From the NCBI GenBank assembly GCA_037783415.1, contig JAZGTN010000064.1, positions 682,001-746,000 on the forward strand: a DNA stretch of 64,000 nucleotides, given 5' to 3'. The stretch's first letter is position 1. Every line of letters begins with the position of its first letter. The DNA comes from Leptasterias polaris. Its lineage: Eukaryota > Echinodermata > Asteroidea > Forcipulatida > Asteriidae. Below are positions 46,139 through 56,800 of this stretch, one piece after another. The notes under the pieces are model-generated. The model did not search any database. It saw only the letters and a list, made by a program, of their open reading frames with translations, and was not told the origin of the DNA. Made by a program: the position numbers and the translations under genes.

Positions 46139-46348
46139 CGGACCAATCACTCGTGAGAAGTCATCACACGTGAGAAAAAAAAGATGGCGACCCAATACAA
46201 AAGATGGCGACCCAATAAAAAAGATGGCAGCCCAGAGGGCAACCTCGTCCTCGAGGGGGCGAGGTCACCGTGCGCAAGCGGACGGTCGGATCTCGCAGCG
46301 CCGCGGGGTGGAACTTGGCACCGATTTTAATTATATAGATTATATAGA

Positions 46349-49169
46349 CTAGCGGGATGCCGCGCTTCGCGCGGCACCCGCTAGGTGGGCGCGATTCTTG
46401 CCCATAAAATGTGACAACGGTGCATGGGGTAAGGGGGGGGGGGGGGGGGGGTAATTGGAGAGGATATCAGAGTTTATAACTTTCAGAATTGGTTTGGTAA
46501 AGATATTTAAAATCTGTACGCAATGTAGTAATGTCCAAATGATAAAATGTTGAGCATGCAAAAGGTGTTGAGTGCGGTCGAAGGCGACGCGTCGCCTTCC
46601 CTCACCCTTCGTTTTCTCCCCTTTTCTCGACTACGAAGCATAAGTTGGGGGTGTGTTTTAATATTTGGGAAGGATATAAAAAGGCAATGATGCATGCTTG
46701 GCACGATATGTAGGTTTTTTGATATATCAAGACTTTTTGAATATCCAACAAAGGCCTGAGTAATCCATGCTTCTGTGCTCCTAAAATTTGTAAAATGTTT
46801 GAATTTATGTATAATACTTGATTTCCTTTTTTCTTTATTGCTGGATTTCTTTGTGTCTATCTCTTTATTTCTTAAATGTGTCTTTGTTTCTATATTTTCT
46901 CTTTCTGAATATCCGTGTTTGCCCGTGGTGAACTTTGTATTTTCTCAGTATTCTATTTCATAGTTTCTGTAATTAGGCCTATGTGTTTTTCTGACTCAGT
47001 GGTCTGTTTGTCTTTTTATTTGTTTATTTTGTTTATGTCTTAGTTTCGTTATTTCCTTAGTTGCAGGGGGCCTATTATTTATCTGTAATGTTTCTTGATA
47101 TCTACGTTGACGTTTATTTTGTAATGTTTTTATGTCACTATGTTATGTTACAGTTGATTTCGATGTTTCTATGTCACTATTTCTGGTTTTTTTTAATTTT
47201 ATTTCGGGTGTGGATGTGTTTGTTTCCGTCTTTCGTTCTTCTAGATTTTGTAAATGGTTGATAATACAATAATAATGTTAAGTATTACAGGGGTGTGATT
47301 TTGCACATTTTGTTGATGACAGTTTTGTAAACTTTTTTTGTCTTGCTTGACAGACCCTGTTGTTCAAATTTAAATCGGAAACGAAAATAAAATAAAAATG
47401 ATTTGTGTGTTTTCGTTTTCCTTTATTAATTTGTTCCTTTCTGTCTCTCTTTGATTTCTTGATTTATATGCTTGTTTGGAGGAGGCTTTATTTTTGTCCA
47501 TTTTCCCTTTATTTCATTGTGTCGTTATTTCTTGCTTTCTTTATGCCTTGTTTCTTTATTTCGTTATTGCTCGGAAATTATTGGTTGTATTTAGGCCTAC
47601 ATACCACTAAATGCAGGTAACGACTAATATTCGACAATGCTTGTCTTTGTGAATATTATTATTATGTTGTTATTCAGTCAATGAGTAGGCCTAACGTAAA
47701 AGCAATCAATTTATGAAAGAAATAATATAAGGAAAATTTAGAAAGGGGACATAGGAAGTCACATCTGCCCAATAAAATGAAATGAGTTGGAAGAAGACAA
47801 AGCATCATTAACAGAAAATATGCAGTATCTGTAGAAATTAGGATTACAAACCCCCACCCCCCCCCCCCCCCCCCCCCCCCTTTGAGCTGCATTTTAAATC
47901 AGTCATCTCGCTATATGCCGTTGCACATAGGCGCGGGGAGACGTTGGAACACCAGTGCCAACACCAGTGCCAAACCAGTAAGCGGTGTACGGCAAGCGAA
48001 ACTTCCCAGAATGCACAAATGCAATAGCGAACGCAAATTTTAAGACTGCCAAAACCCCCCAATTTATGTTTTGAATATGCCAAATTTATCCAAAAATCAA
48101 CACCCACAAATCATCTGACACCCTCACGCAAGCTCCGCTACAGACTAACCCCGGCGCAAAAAGAAAAAAAACAAAAAAAACAAAAAAACATGCCTGACGG
48201 GTATGAAACACGCAAGGGCAGACCAACGCGGGTATCCGGCTGCCGTTGCACACAATCGCGGGTAGACGTCGGAACATAGCGTTGTTCGATCGAAAATAAG
48301 GGCACCAGTTATCCCAACATGCAAATTGTTTATTGCGTGCATCCTTGAGAAATTACCTTAGTCATGCAGCGCTACTTCTGATTGTTCAATGAAAAGACTC
48401 ACGGGTCGTTAAAACCGTGGACTTTCGGTGACACAAAATGCAGTAGATATTTATTGATAAATTATTTAATACCATTTAACCCACAAAACGTGCAACAAAT
48501 ATCTTCTGAAGACAAACAACATTAAAACAATCTTTTCGAGAGAGCTGGGAAATTGTGGCGAACACCCAAGAGCGAGGTAATAACGGACCAATCAAACGTG
48601 AGAAATAATCACACGTGAGAAAATCGTCGCTGGTACACACTCTCTTTCTAAAGCGTTGTTCGATGGAAAATGAGGGCACCGGTTAACACAGCATGCAAAC
48701 TGTTTATTGCGAGCATTCATGTGAGAAATTATCTTAGTCATGCAACGCTATTTCTGACTGCTCAATGAAAAGACTCATGTGTCGTTAAAACCGTGGACTT
48801 TTGGTGACACAAATTTCAAAATGCAGTAGATATTTATTGAAAAATTATTTAATACCATTTAAACCCACAAAACGTGCAACAAATATCTTCTGAAGACAAA
48901 CAACATTAACACAATCTTGTCGAGAGAGCTGGGAAATTACGGCGAACACCCAAGACCGAGGAAATAACGGACCAATCACTCGTGAGAAGTCATCACACGT
49001 GAGAAAAAAAAGATGGCGACCCAATAAAAAAAGATGGCGACCCAATAAAAAAGATGGCAGCCCAGAGCCCAACCTCGTCCTCGAGGGGGCGAGGTCACCG
49101 TGCGCAAGCGGACGGTCGGATCTCGCAGCGCCGCGGGGTGGAAGTTGGTACCGATTTTAATTATATAGA
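46349..49169 (-). mobile_element. Helitron-like element, copy B
   Basis: On the minus strand it starts TCTATATAATTAAAATCGG at 49169 and ends with hairpin GCCGCGC-GAA-GCGCGGC, then ATCCCG and CTAG at 46349, the classic Helitron 3' end. Only TCTATATAA (46340-46348) separates its CTAG from the start of copy A. It contains a G tract (46434-46451), the T/C-rich middle section, a C tract (47857-47880), two 370-380-bp repeats and a 5' end with AAGATGGCGACCCAATAAAA repeats. No transposase frame. Confidence 0.8.
46359..46377 (-). other. Helitron 3'-terminal hairpin
   Basis: Seven-pair GC stem with a three-base loop, placed six bases before CTAG on the minus strand. In Helitrons this hairpin signals the end of rolling-circle transfer. 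Confidence 0.75.
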
Positions 49170-49737
49170 TGACCCTGGCTAGCTCAAAACAGAACCATCA
49201 AGGCGTTGATTCAGATAGTCTACGTGTGTACACATCTCACACCACGCAAGCGCTGTGTTACACATGCTTGGCACACATCCAGAGACTGCAGCACATAGCT
49301 CGGGTGCATGGGTAGCGCAATGGCGCAATAGCGCAAAGGGAAAAACAACTAATCTAAAAAGACAAATTAATTCATAAATGAAAGTAAAACTCCAACGCCT
49401 TGGTCAAGGCTATGATCTCGCGAGAGCATTCTTTATTACGCTACAACACACGCGACTCGACACACCGCGACAAACATTAACGACTTGTCAACTCTTGTAA
49501 CTCCTGTATCCATGCTTGTATGTGTGTTGTTTTGTCATTTAGCCTTCGAGAAAGACTCTGCTAGGGTCGAAACGTCAGGCCACTAACTTATTTTTTGACT
49601 TGTCAACAAGTCTACACACAGAGTAGGCCTATCGTAACATTGTACATGTATGTCGCAGCACGTTTATCCAATGAAATAATTGAATCCAATGAAATCATTG
49701 GGCCTTTGAAACCAGTGCCTGTCTTTATCCATACAGG
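49170..49737. other. Unassigned DNA with a Penelope-type sequence mark
   Basis: At 49541-49582 there is CCTTCGAGAAAGACTCTGCT followed by AGGGTCGAAACGTCAGG. Stem GACTC/GGGTC followed by GAAAC resembles stem II and the 3' core strand of the hammerhead motifs in Penelope-like retroelements. The usual CTGATGA strand is degenerate. No reverse transcriptase is nearby. Confidence 0.35.
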
Positions 49738-49866
49738 TCGCGATTTCACAAAGCACTAAGATTCATCTTAAGATGAGTTTTAAATATTGCCATAGTGATT
49801 TGTCTTTTGACATCACACTTTGATGCATAGTTAAGATCAATTTAGCTCTTTTTGAAATTGGCCCCA
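49738..49866. mobile_element. About 130-bp MITE (ATTTCACAAAGCACTAAG family)
   Basis: Left end CGATTTCACAAAGCACTAAG, right end in complement GGGGCCAATTTCAAAAAGAG. It shares internal TAAGATTCATCTTAAGATGA and a CATCACACTTTG block with the element at 63293-63456. Confidence 0.7.
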
Positions 49867-49899
49867 GGGTACGGATAAAAGACAGGGGAGGGAGGAGCT

Positions 49900-49940
49900 A
49901 GGGTTGATCCACAAGAGGGCGCTATTTCAGGCAGTATGGT
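49900..49940 (+). repeat. Fragment of the TAG-terminal MITE
   Basis: TTGATCCACAAGAGGGCGCT and TATTTCAGGCAGTA match positions 9957-9991 of the 833-bp MITE; the rest is missing. It retains the CTCF-like word (49909-49923). Confidence 0.65.
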
Positions 49941-50167
49941 GTGTGTGTGTGAGTAGGTAACCACATTCAAACCGGGACCAATAACAAAAGAGGACAATAG
50001 GTCCACGGTTGCTATCACAAAGGAAAGCATTGTGGTCCACCGTCGGTTGCTATCACAAAGAGTTGAACAAAGGAGGGTCCACGATTGCAGGCTGTTACAC
50101 ACTTGTGTGTGTGTGTGTAGAGGAGAGTGAATCATGTACATACAGCTAGCTAGCTTATAGCTCTACA

Positions 50168-50385
50168 TAGTCTTGGCCCAAGACGTCAGTGATCGATAGT
50201 GGATAGTGTAATGCGCTCGGTTACAACTCGTTACAGCGCGCCCTCTTGTGGCTTGAATTACCCAACTTGACTAGCTCTCACTAGTCAAGTTGGGTAATTC
50301 AAGCCACAAGAGGGCGCTGTAACGAGTTGTAACCGAGCGCATTACACTATCCACTATCGATCACTGACGTCTTGGGCCAAGACTA
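50168..50385. mobile_element. 218-bp hairpin MITE, TAG-terminal, 9-bp target duplication
   Basis: Nearly perfect palindrome: each arm of about 105 bp starts TAGTCTTGGCCCAAGACGTC, with only a 2-bp indel and a six-base loop (CTCTCA). AGCTCTACA flanks both ends exactly (50159-50167, 50386-50394). Its terminus resembles TAGACTTGGTTCCAAGTCTG of the 833-bp family. Both arms carry CCACAAGAGGGCGC, facing away from each other. Confidence 0.92.
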
Positions 50386-50664
50386 AGCTCTACACAGCAG
50401 CATCGTCGAGTCAACGCGTTACACACACACACGACGTACACACGGTACATGCTCGTCGAAGAACCCTCACGTTGCTGCGTTTCTAACGTTCATGACCGGT
50501 GTGCTACGTACTGGCATCCTTTATCTATGGTACTGGGTATCATTTGAAAGATTATCAAAGTCTTCATTAACATGGCTAGGAACAAAATACCTCAAAGGTA
50601 ACGGCTTTTACTTTAGATTTCTTGCACTTTCCAGGTGTTCGTAATGTTTTGTGATTTGTGGGCC

Positions 50665-50780
50665 TGTAGTACTACTAGTACTACGCTAGCATACTACTAT
50701 GTACTACTGTAGACTGTACTACCAGACTAGTACTAGGGGCCTACTACTACTAGTACTAGTAGAGTACTACTAGTACTAAT
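50665..50780. repeat. TAC/TAG trinucleotide-rich, self-complementary tract
   Basis: Dense TACTAGTACTACTAG-type sequence able to pair with itself in many registers. Confidence 0.75.
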
Positions 50781-50786
50781 TCACAT

Positions 50787-50843
50787 AGCCCACCTTGTTG
50801 GGCTGTAAAGCGAGCTATAACAACAGCCCAACAAGGTGGGCTG
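50787..50843. repeat. Perfect 20-bp inverted repeat
   Basis: AGCCCACCTTGTTGGGCTGT, a loop of about 16 bases, then the exact complement. Each arm has an inner GCCCA...TGGGC palindrome. Confidence 0.85.
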
Positions 50844-50929
50844 TAGTACACAATACGGACACGTAGCCCTGTAGTGGTATAGTGGTAGGACGTCAATGTC
50901 TGTTGCACTGCACTGACGTCCTGTGTATT

Positions 50930-51308
50930 AATTATAATTATTAATAATATTATAAACTAAGCTTCTCCAAAACGCGAACAAAATAGTTACTATTTTATTA
51001 CCTGATTTGAAAAGCTGAAATTCAGTTCATAAATTCTTGGTGTCCTTACTTAACATGCTTAACTTAACTTAACTACACTTTTGATGAGTTCACAAATAAC
51101 AAAATACATGGACAACATTATTTCCCAAAATAAGTTGAAGTCCTGCACTGCAATTGTCACTTGTGACTATATATAATGTACCAATTGACCAATTAAGCTC
51201 ATGTGCGCGTACTCGACATGCATAGAAACCCGACTGACTGTCTTTCGCCCGGAAATTGCCACACGGAAGAGAACGTGCTGCACGAATGAGTTAGACCGCG
51301 CGCTCTTT
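50930..51308. other. Unassigned spacer
   Basis: AT-rich with TTAACTTAACTTAACT near 51055. No gene was recognised. Confidence 0.35.
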
Positions 51309-52014
51309 CGTGGTTGCTATGCATCTACAAATTAAGTACACACATGTGCAATAAGCCTTCACAAGCATGTCAGTTCATAGTTGCGATAATCGTAACCTTC
51401 CATCCTCCCGACGGTCGGAGACCGGAGGGTTACGAGACAACTAATACAAGATGGACCATATTTAAGTGCAATTTCGACCATTGTTTACAGACTAGTCACC
51501 AGATTTGCCAAATTTTTACCACTTTCGAAAATCATGACACAAATTCTAAGAACACGGACTTGATCATCAATGTTCAATGAATCTATTCACAATACTCAAA
51601 ACATCATTGAGAAAATATTTTGAAGAAAAAAGACAAAAACTTACCGGAAACTGTCCAACGTGTATACAAACATGTAGTAACATCACGACCAATCAGCGTA
51701 AAACCAAATGCTGCTTGCAGACTCAACGCCACAAGCTGAGTGCATTTCATTGATGTGCACAATTACAGGTTTTATATAAAAAAACTATTTACAGATTGAG
51801 CGTGCATTCTGATATGCTAATAAGTCTATGTGCCGATCCCGCAAACAAGTGGCGCAACCTGCAGATTGTGCAAGTCCGTTAAATACATTAACTGCGTGCA
51901 TAAAGACGAACGCCACGCCCATGGTTTAAGCTGATTGGTCGAGAAATTAAGCTGACTGATCACAGACCGTCAGAAGGTGGAGGCCTGGAGGGTTACTGTT
52001 ATATAGCAACCACG
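51309..52014. mobile_element. Possible 706-bp TIR element
   Basis: CGTGGTTGCTAT at the left and its complement at the right. Inner blocks GTAACCTTCCATCCTCC (51391) and GGAGGGTTACTG (51988) also pair, as do GACGGTC words. The arms are discontinuous and no target duplication was seen. Confidence 0.45.
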
Positions 52015-53803
52015 GCTATGATCGACAAGTGTATGTAGAACTTGCTTTTCCAAATTTGACAAAGGTACATGTACTACCGACTAGTTCGTTGCAATCTGCC
52101 TCCTCCATGCCATGGTCCTCCCGCCCGCTGATGGCCATTGTCGCTACTAACACTAGGCCTATAAACACTAACACAACAGCAACTACTACAAACAATACAA
52201 TTGCAATCAATACATTACCTTACAAATTACATAGTATTTTAACATCTACATGTATTTAGTATATACATGTAAGTACTAATTGGGGATAATTCTACCTCCA
52301 TGCTAGTACTACTACATGTAGGCTTGTTGTTGGTGGAGCTGAGATAATTGTAGCTCTTGCTCATATTCCCTATTAATGTTTATCAAGGTAGGGTCACGAT
52401 TATCACATTTTTACTAAAATGATAATCATTATGATTGACATACATGTGAATAGAGCACAACACAACAGCACTTCTCTAACTCTGTACATATGGATTGCGG
52501 TAACACCATCTACTTGCTAGGTAGATTTTGTACTTTGAGAACTTGTCTTGCTATTTATTCTACTTATTCGGATTCGGGAGTTTTCTCAGTTCTGAAAAGA
52601 ACTGTCCTGCTTATAATATACTACTTTTTGTTTGCTCAAGATATGTCTTTAAACTAGCTTGGATCATTCAGATTTCCTATTATCTGTTGATGTAATATGG
52701 ATAAAGTAATTTGATCTTCTGAAGGAAAAAAAATACTTGACTTTAATTCGCGATTCTGAATTGTTACATAAATTTAAACAGGAATGAATGCCAATGTATC
52801 CATACATGTACACTGAACTGGAGGATACTACAATAAGACTTTTAAATACTCATTATGCTGTATCAAAAAAGAGTCAGGGCCACTGTGTTGGGGGATGGGG
52901 GGCGACTTTACTGGGGAGAGAGATGACTCCCGTCATGCATGTTCAAAAAATAAGTTTTCATCCACTTTTCTGTTGAAATAATTGGCTAGCTACAATCAAT
53001 GTACATTGATCGATAGCTCTTTATAGTAAATGTGCACTCTATGAGTCAAAGTGAGTGTTTGAAGGGAACGATTTAGGCAAATCCTCAACCCTTTGTGTTC
53101 ACTCAAATTTTGCTTTTAAAGATGAAGTATTTGAAAGTACATGTAGCATATTTAATGTTGGTTTCTTATGTGAGATGTCCTGAAAGAGTGACTTGGTTAA
53201 AACAAATTGCCACAAAATCGTTATGACCGAGGATACAGAGGGCCTGGATGTCCACAAATATATTTAAGGCTTGGACTTTCACATCTCGATGTCTGCTTGG
53301 TGAGTGCCTGGAAGGTGACTGATTTGACATGTTCCTGACAAGTCAAACCCACATGATTCATTGTAAAACCTCCAAAAGTTGAATGTCCTTTTACACAATG
53401 TGTGATTTTTATGTAATTTTATGTAACAGATTTTGTTGGAATTACAATGTAGTTGTGCTAAATCTCACTTGCCATACATGGTGGCCTTCATCAATCTTGT
53501 CAGGTTTGAAAAAGAATTATAAAACTGGAACACCTGGAAAAAAAGATTTACAACAGGAATATTACCATGGCAATTTTTGTTTTGTCTCACAATTTTTGTT
53601 TGGGGCATATTCTGAGTTTTTTTCAAACCCCCTGGAAAAAATTATTAATTGTATTGAAAGTTGAGTATTGTTCCTCCTGCAGAATTCAAAGATACCATTT
53701 AAAATATTGTTTTGCAGTTTCTTATTGCCGTGTACAATAATTACAGTGTACATGTACATGTACGTGAACTAATTAAAGAGTCTCTTTCTTCCTCTATTTT
53801 TAG
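52015..53803. other. Sequence upstream of the first recognised DUSP11 exon
   Basis: The gene's first coding exon, which should end with two bases of an Arg codon before a GT donor, was searched for here by eye and not found. Candidate donors near 52388, 52508, 52529 and 53310 are in frames with nearby stops. It may be very short, or lie further left. Nothing else was recognised. Confidence 0.4.
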
Positions 53804-53879
53804 GTGGGAATGCTATGGTTCCTTTGGAAAGTGTATTTCAGGTACAAGACTACTTGCTTTCAAAGTTCCTTTAAAACAG
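53804..53879 (+). CDS. DUSP11: DUSP11 exon with RW..GTR block
   Basis: Acceptor CTCTATTTTTAG, donor AACAG|GTAAGA. 76 bases: one base completing Arg, then 25 codons from WECYGSFGK to AFKVPLKQ. Spacing between the Trp and GTR equals that in vertebrate DUSP11. A second AG just before GTACAAG (53840) is a possible but less likely acceptor. Confidence 0.85.
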
Positions 53880-56800
53880 GTAAGACACTACATTTTCCAC
53901 TCCAGTACCATGTTGCATTCTGGCAGTACTTTTTGCTGAGGGTTTTGAAGATGCACTGTATTAGCCTTCCAAAGATCTGGTGCCACAGCCACATTTTGCA
54001 CTCTAGAATCACAAATTTTTGACAGGCAGAATATTTTTCATCAAAGAACAATCACACTGCTGTTTCTTAAAATCAAAATGCCTAAACTTTATAATTTCAC
54101 AAATTTGTGAAGGTAACAATCCATACTCACGACGGATCCCTTTTTACAACAACTTTTTGAGGGATTTGTTGTTCTACTTCGAGAAAATATAAGATGCGCT
54201 CACCATGATTCACAAAACCTCGGTGATAGATAAGCCATGGCCGATAATTCGCCATGATATACTGGAATCTCGCACCACTTGGACTTGCCTCCCATCAAGT
54301 TAAATACAATGATAAACAGTGCCCTTCCACTTTTTAGAATTTAAAAGCAAAAAATAGTTAATGCCCTGACTTTATAACCCTGACTTTATAACCCTAGCAG
54401 AATCTTTTTCTAAGGCTAAATGACAACACAATACTAATACACAGATATAAGTTTAAAAGCAGTCAAGTGAAATACGAGAATAGAGAGAGAGGCAGAAAGC
54501 ATGCAGAAAAACAAGGAATAAACAATGAATAAGGAGGAGGAGACAAAGTGGTGGGGTGGGGGTTGGAGGGAAGGGGCAGGTTTGACTACAAGAGGTTGGC
54601 AACACAAAGGACAAATCATACATGTAGCTGGGAAGTGGGAAGACTATGACTATGTTTTAAACCTAAAGTATTTTTGTTTAGTCTCTTTCTTTTTGGTTTT
54701 GTCTTGGTTGTTTGTTTGTTGTTTTGATTGTTTTTAATACTTGCTCATTTCCTATTGTGTGCTTAAATTGTTTAACCTTATAGCTACTTTTTACTAATTT
54801 TTTTATTGTACATGTTCTAGTGCAATTCAACCCTATCGGTTGTCATACTGTTCATTCCTTTTTAATGTTTTTATGAAATAAACCAATAAATATGTTACAT
54901 GTATGTTGTAATATCTTGTCATTAATCCCAGCGGGTTGTTCAAGGAATTCAAGTGCATTTCCTTGTAACTTCAAGAAATTAACAAATAAGCCTTACATGT
55001 AGGACAGTCATTGGTGGAAAAGGCTGATCCAATTTGTTTAATGTCGGTTTCATTTTTAACACTTTTGTTTAAATGTGTGAACTTAGCAACCAATACAAAA
55101 AGTGTATGATATATGGACAGTAGGTGCTTGTAAAAAAAATTGAGTGAGTAGTTGTCACAAACATGTAACTTTTAACGTGTGCAGTAAGGGTTCAGATTGG
55201 ATTTTTAAGTAACTAACTATAACCCTGCCTAATTTTGTGATGAGCCGAGTAAAGCCTGCCTTCCAATGTTTGATCCCTGAACACATTCTTTCAATTCTTT
55301 TGTTTGTTGTAACGCAGGAACTATGCAGATATCTACAGCCATATAAAAGGTAAGGTGTTGCATACACGTCTGTAAATTATGCATCAAAACTGAAAATAAA
55401 AGACAACAAAAATGATGACACGTCACATCACATTCACAAGCTACATGTATAATGTACAGATGTGAAAAATATCAAATTTGGAGTTTCAATTTTGAAAATG
55501 TTTTATAATTTGTAAATGAATGTACAATGTTTGTAAAAACACATTCCTTGACAATTCCTTGACAAGATACACAGTGTGCATGTATAGTAAATGTGTAGTT
55601 TTGGTCAGCATCAGTACATGTTATCAACATGCAGACATCTACAATGTACAATCCCCTTAAATAAAGAACATATTTCTGAATCTTTTTGTATGTTTTTTCT
55701 CCAGATTTATCCAGCCTAATGTTTTTTAAAGATCACTCATTATCTATAAGCAAAACTTTAGCCTGTGGTCACCTTTATTTTTGTATAGACAAGAGGTAAA
55801 GATGGTACAGTCGACTCTCGTTAATACGAGGTCCGCCGGACTAGCCCGCTTTCCTCGTAATATCCGAAGATCGCAATATCCGATCGCGGTAATATCAATG
55901 CACTATGCACAAAGTGCATGACATAATGGCCGCACGTGTACACAGATAAGGCTGCTGCATGCAATACAGTTGATAACTGTGTGCATAGTGTGTGCATTAC
56001 CGCACAAACAAGCACAAAATTGGGTGAATAAAACTGTTTTAATTTAGTTAGTTTAGCTTGAAAGTCAATTTATAAAATCAATTTACATTTTACATGATTG
56101 AAAAAATGTCTGAGATTTTAACTTGCTGTTCTTGTTTAGCGAAGTTTCCGTGCAAAACTTCAGTCGCAGCAGTCAACAAATAGAATCTTGATTTCATTGG
56201 TAACCACCACTGTAAAGCTAGATGGTTCATTGCCAACGCGGGATACCAGGGAAATCTTGCTGTTGCATTAAATATTGATCGCGCAAATATTTTAGCTGCA
56301 ACTGCAGAAATTCACGTCATTTTAAGGGCTTCGGGACTGGTAAAAAAAAACAATATTTGCCTCTGGCACTCATGGCAGCCTTCTCCTTATAATTATAAGC
56401 TTAATAATGTTCATCTGTGAATCCACAAACTGCGACGACTGAATCTGTCTTGTTTGGCATTGTGTATAAAGCATAGAGAAAGTTTTTCTAAATCACATCG
56501 ACATACAGAGGTAAATGATTGGAAAATTAAGCTTATACCGAAGCCGGTTTGTAAGCAGACGAACAGGTAGTTGCCATCTAGAACATCATCAATAGCTTAT
56601 GACTGCTTTGGTTTAATTAGTTTGACTTTTAGTTTTTCACGAGCGTGTTTCTTTTCTAAATTCTAGTGAGAATCGCTCACAGCTGGCAGCCATGTCGACA
56701 TTAGTGCATGCACTACGCAGCTGAAGCATGACCCTGGGTCACATAAGTAATTATGCAAATTTATTACTACGATCGCGCGCTGATTGGTTCCCTAGGAAAG

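Larger units (their letters stand above)
43106..46339 (-). mobile_element. Helitron-like element, copy A
   Basis: Read on the minus strand it starts TCTATATAATTAAAATCGG at 46339 and ends ATCCCGCTAG at 43106, with host A on the plus strand at 43105 and T at 46340. A TC start, CTAG end and A|T insertion site are Helitron hallmarks. The 3' hairpin is damaged in this copy. About 2.85 kb are shared with copy B; the 375-bp MITE at 43175 is extra. There are internal tandem repeats of about 381 bp (from 45347 and 45728) and 98 bp (45941 and 46039). No Rep/helicase frame, so it is non-autonomous. Confidence 0.75.

Noticed and set aside
53712..53939. Start of DUSP11 at the ATG at 53712
   Set aside because: A strong acceptor lies at 53803 just before the conserved RW block, and the upstream residues have no similarity, so the frame is extended by chance into the intron.
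54361..54400. Short tandem GACTTTATAACCCT duplication as a regulatory site
   Set aside because: Only two copies, in an intron, with no motif that could be named.
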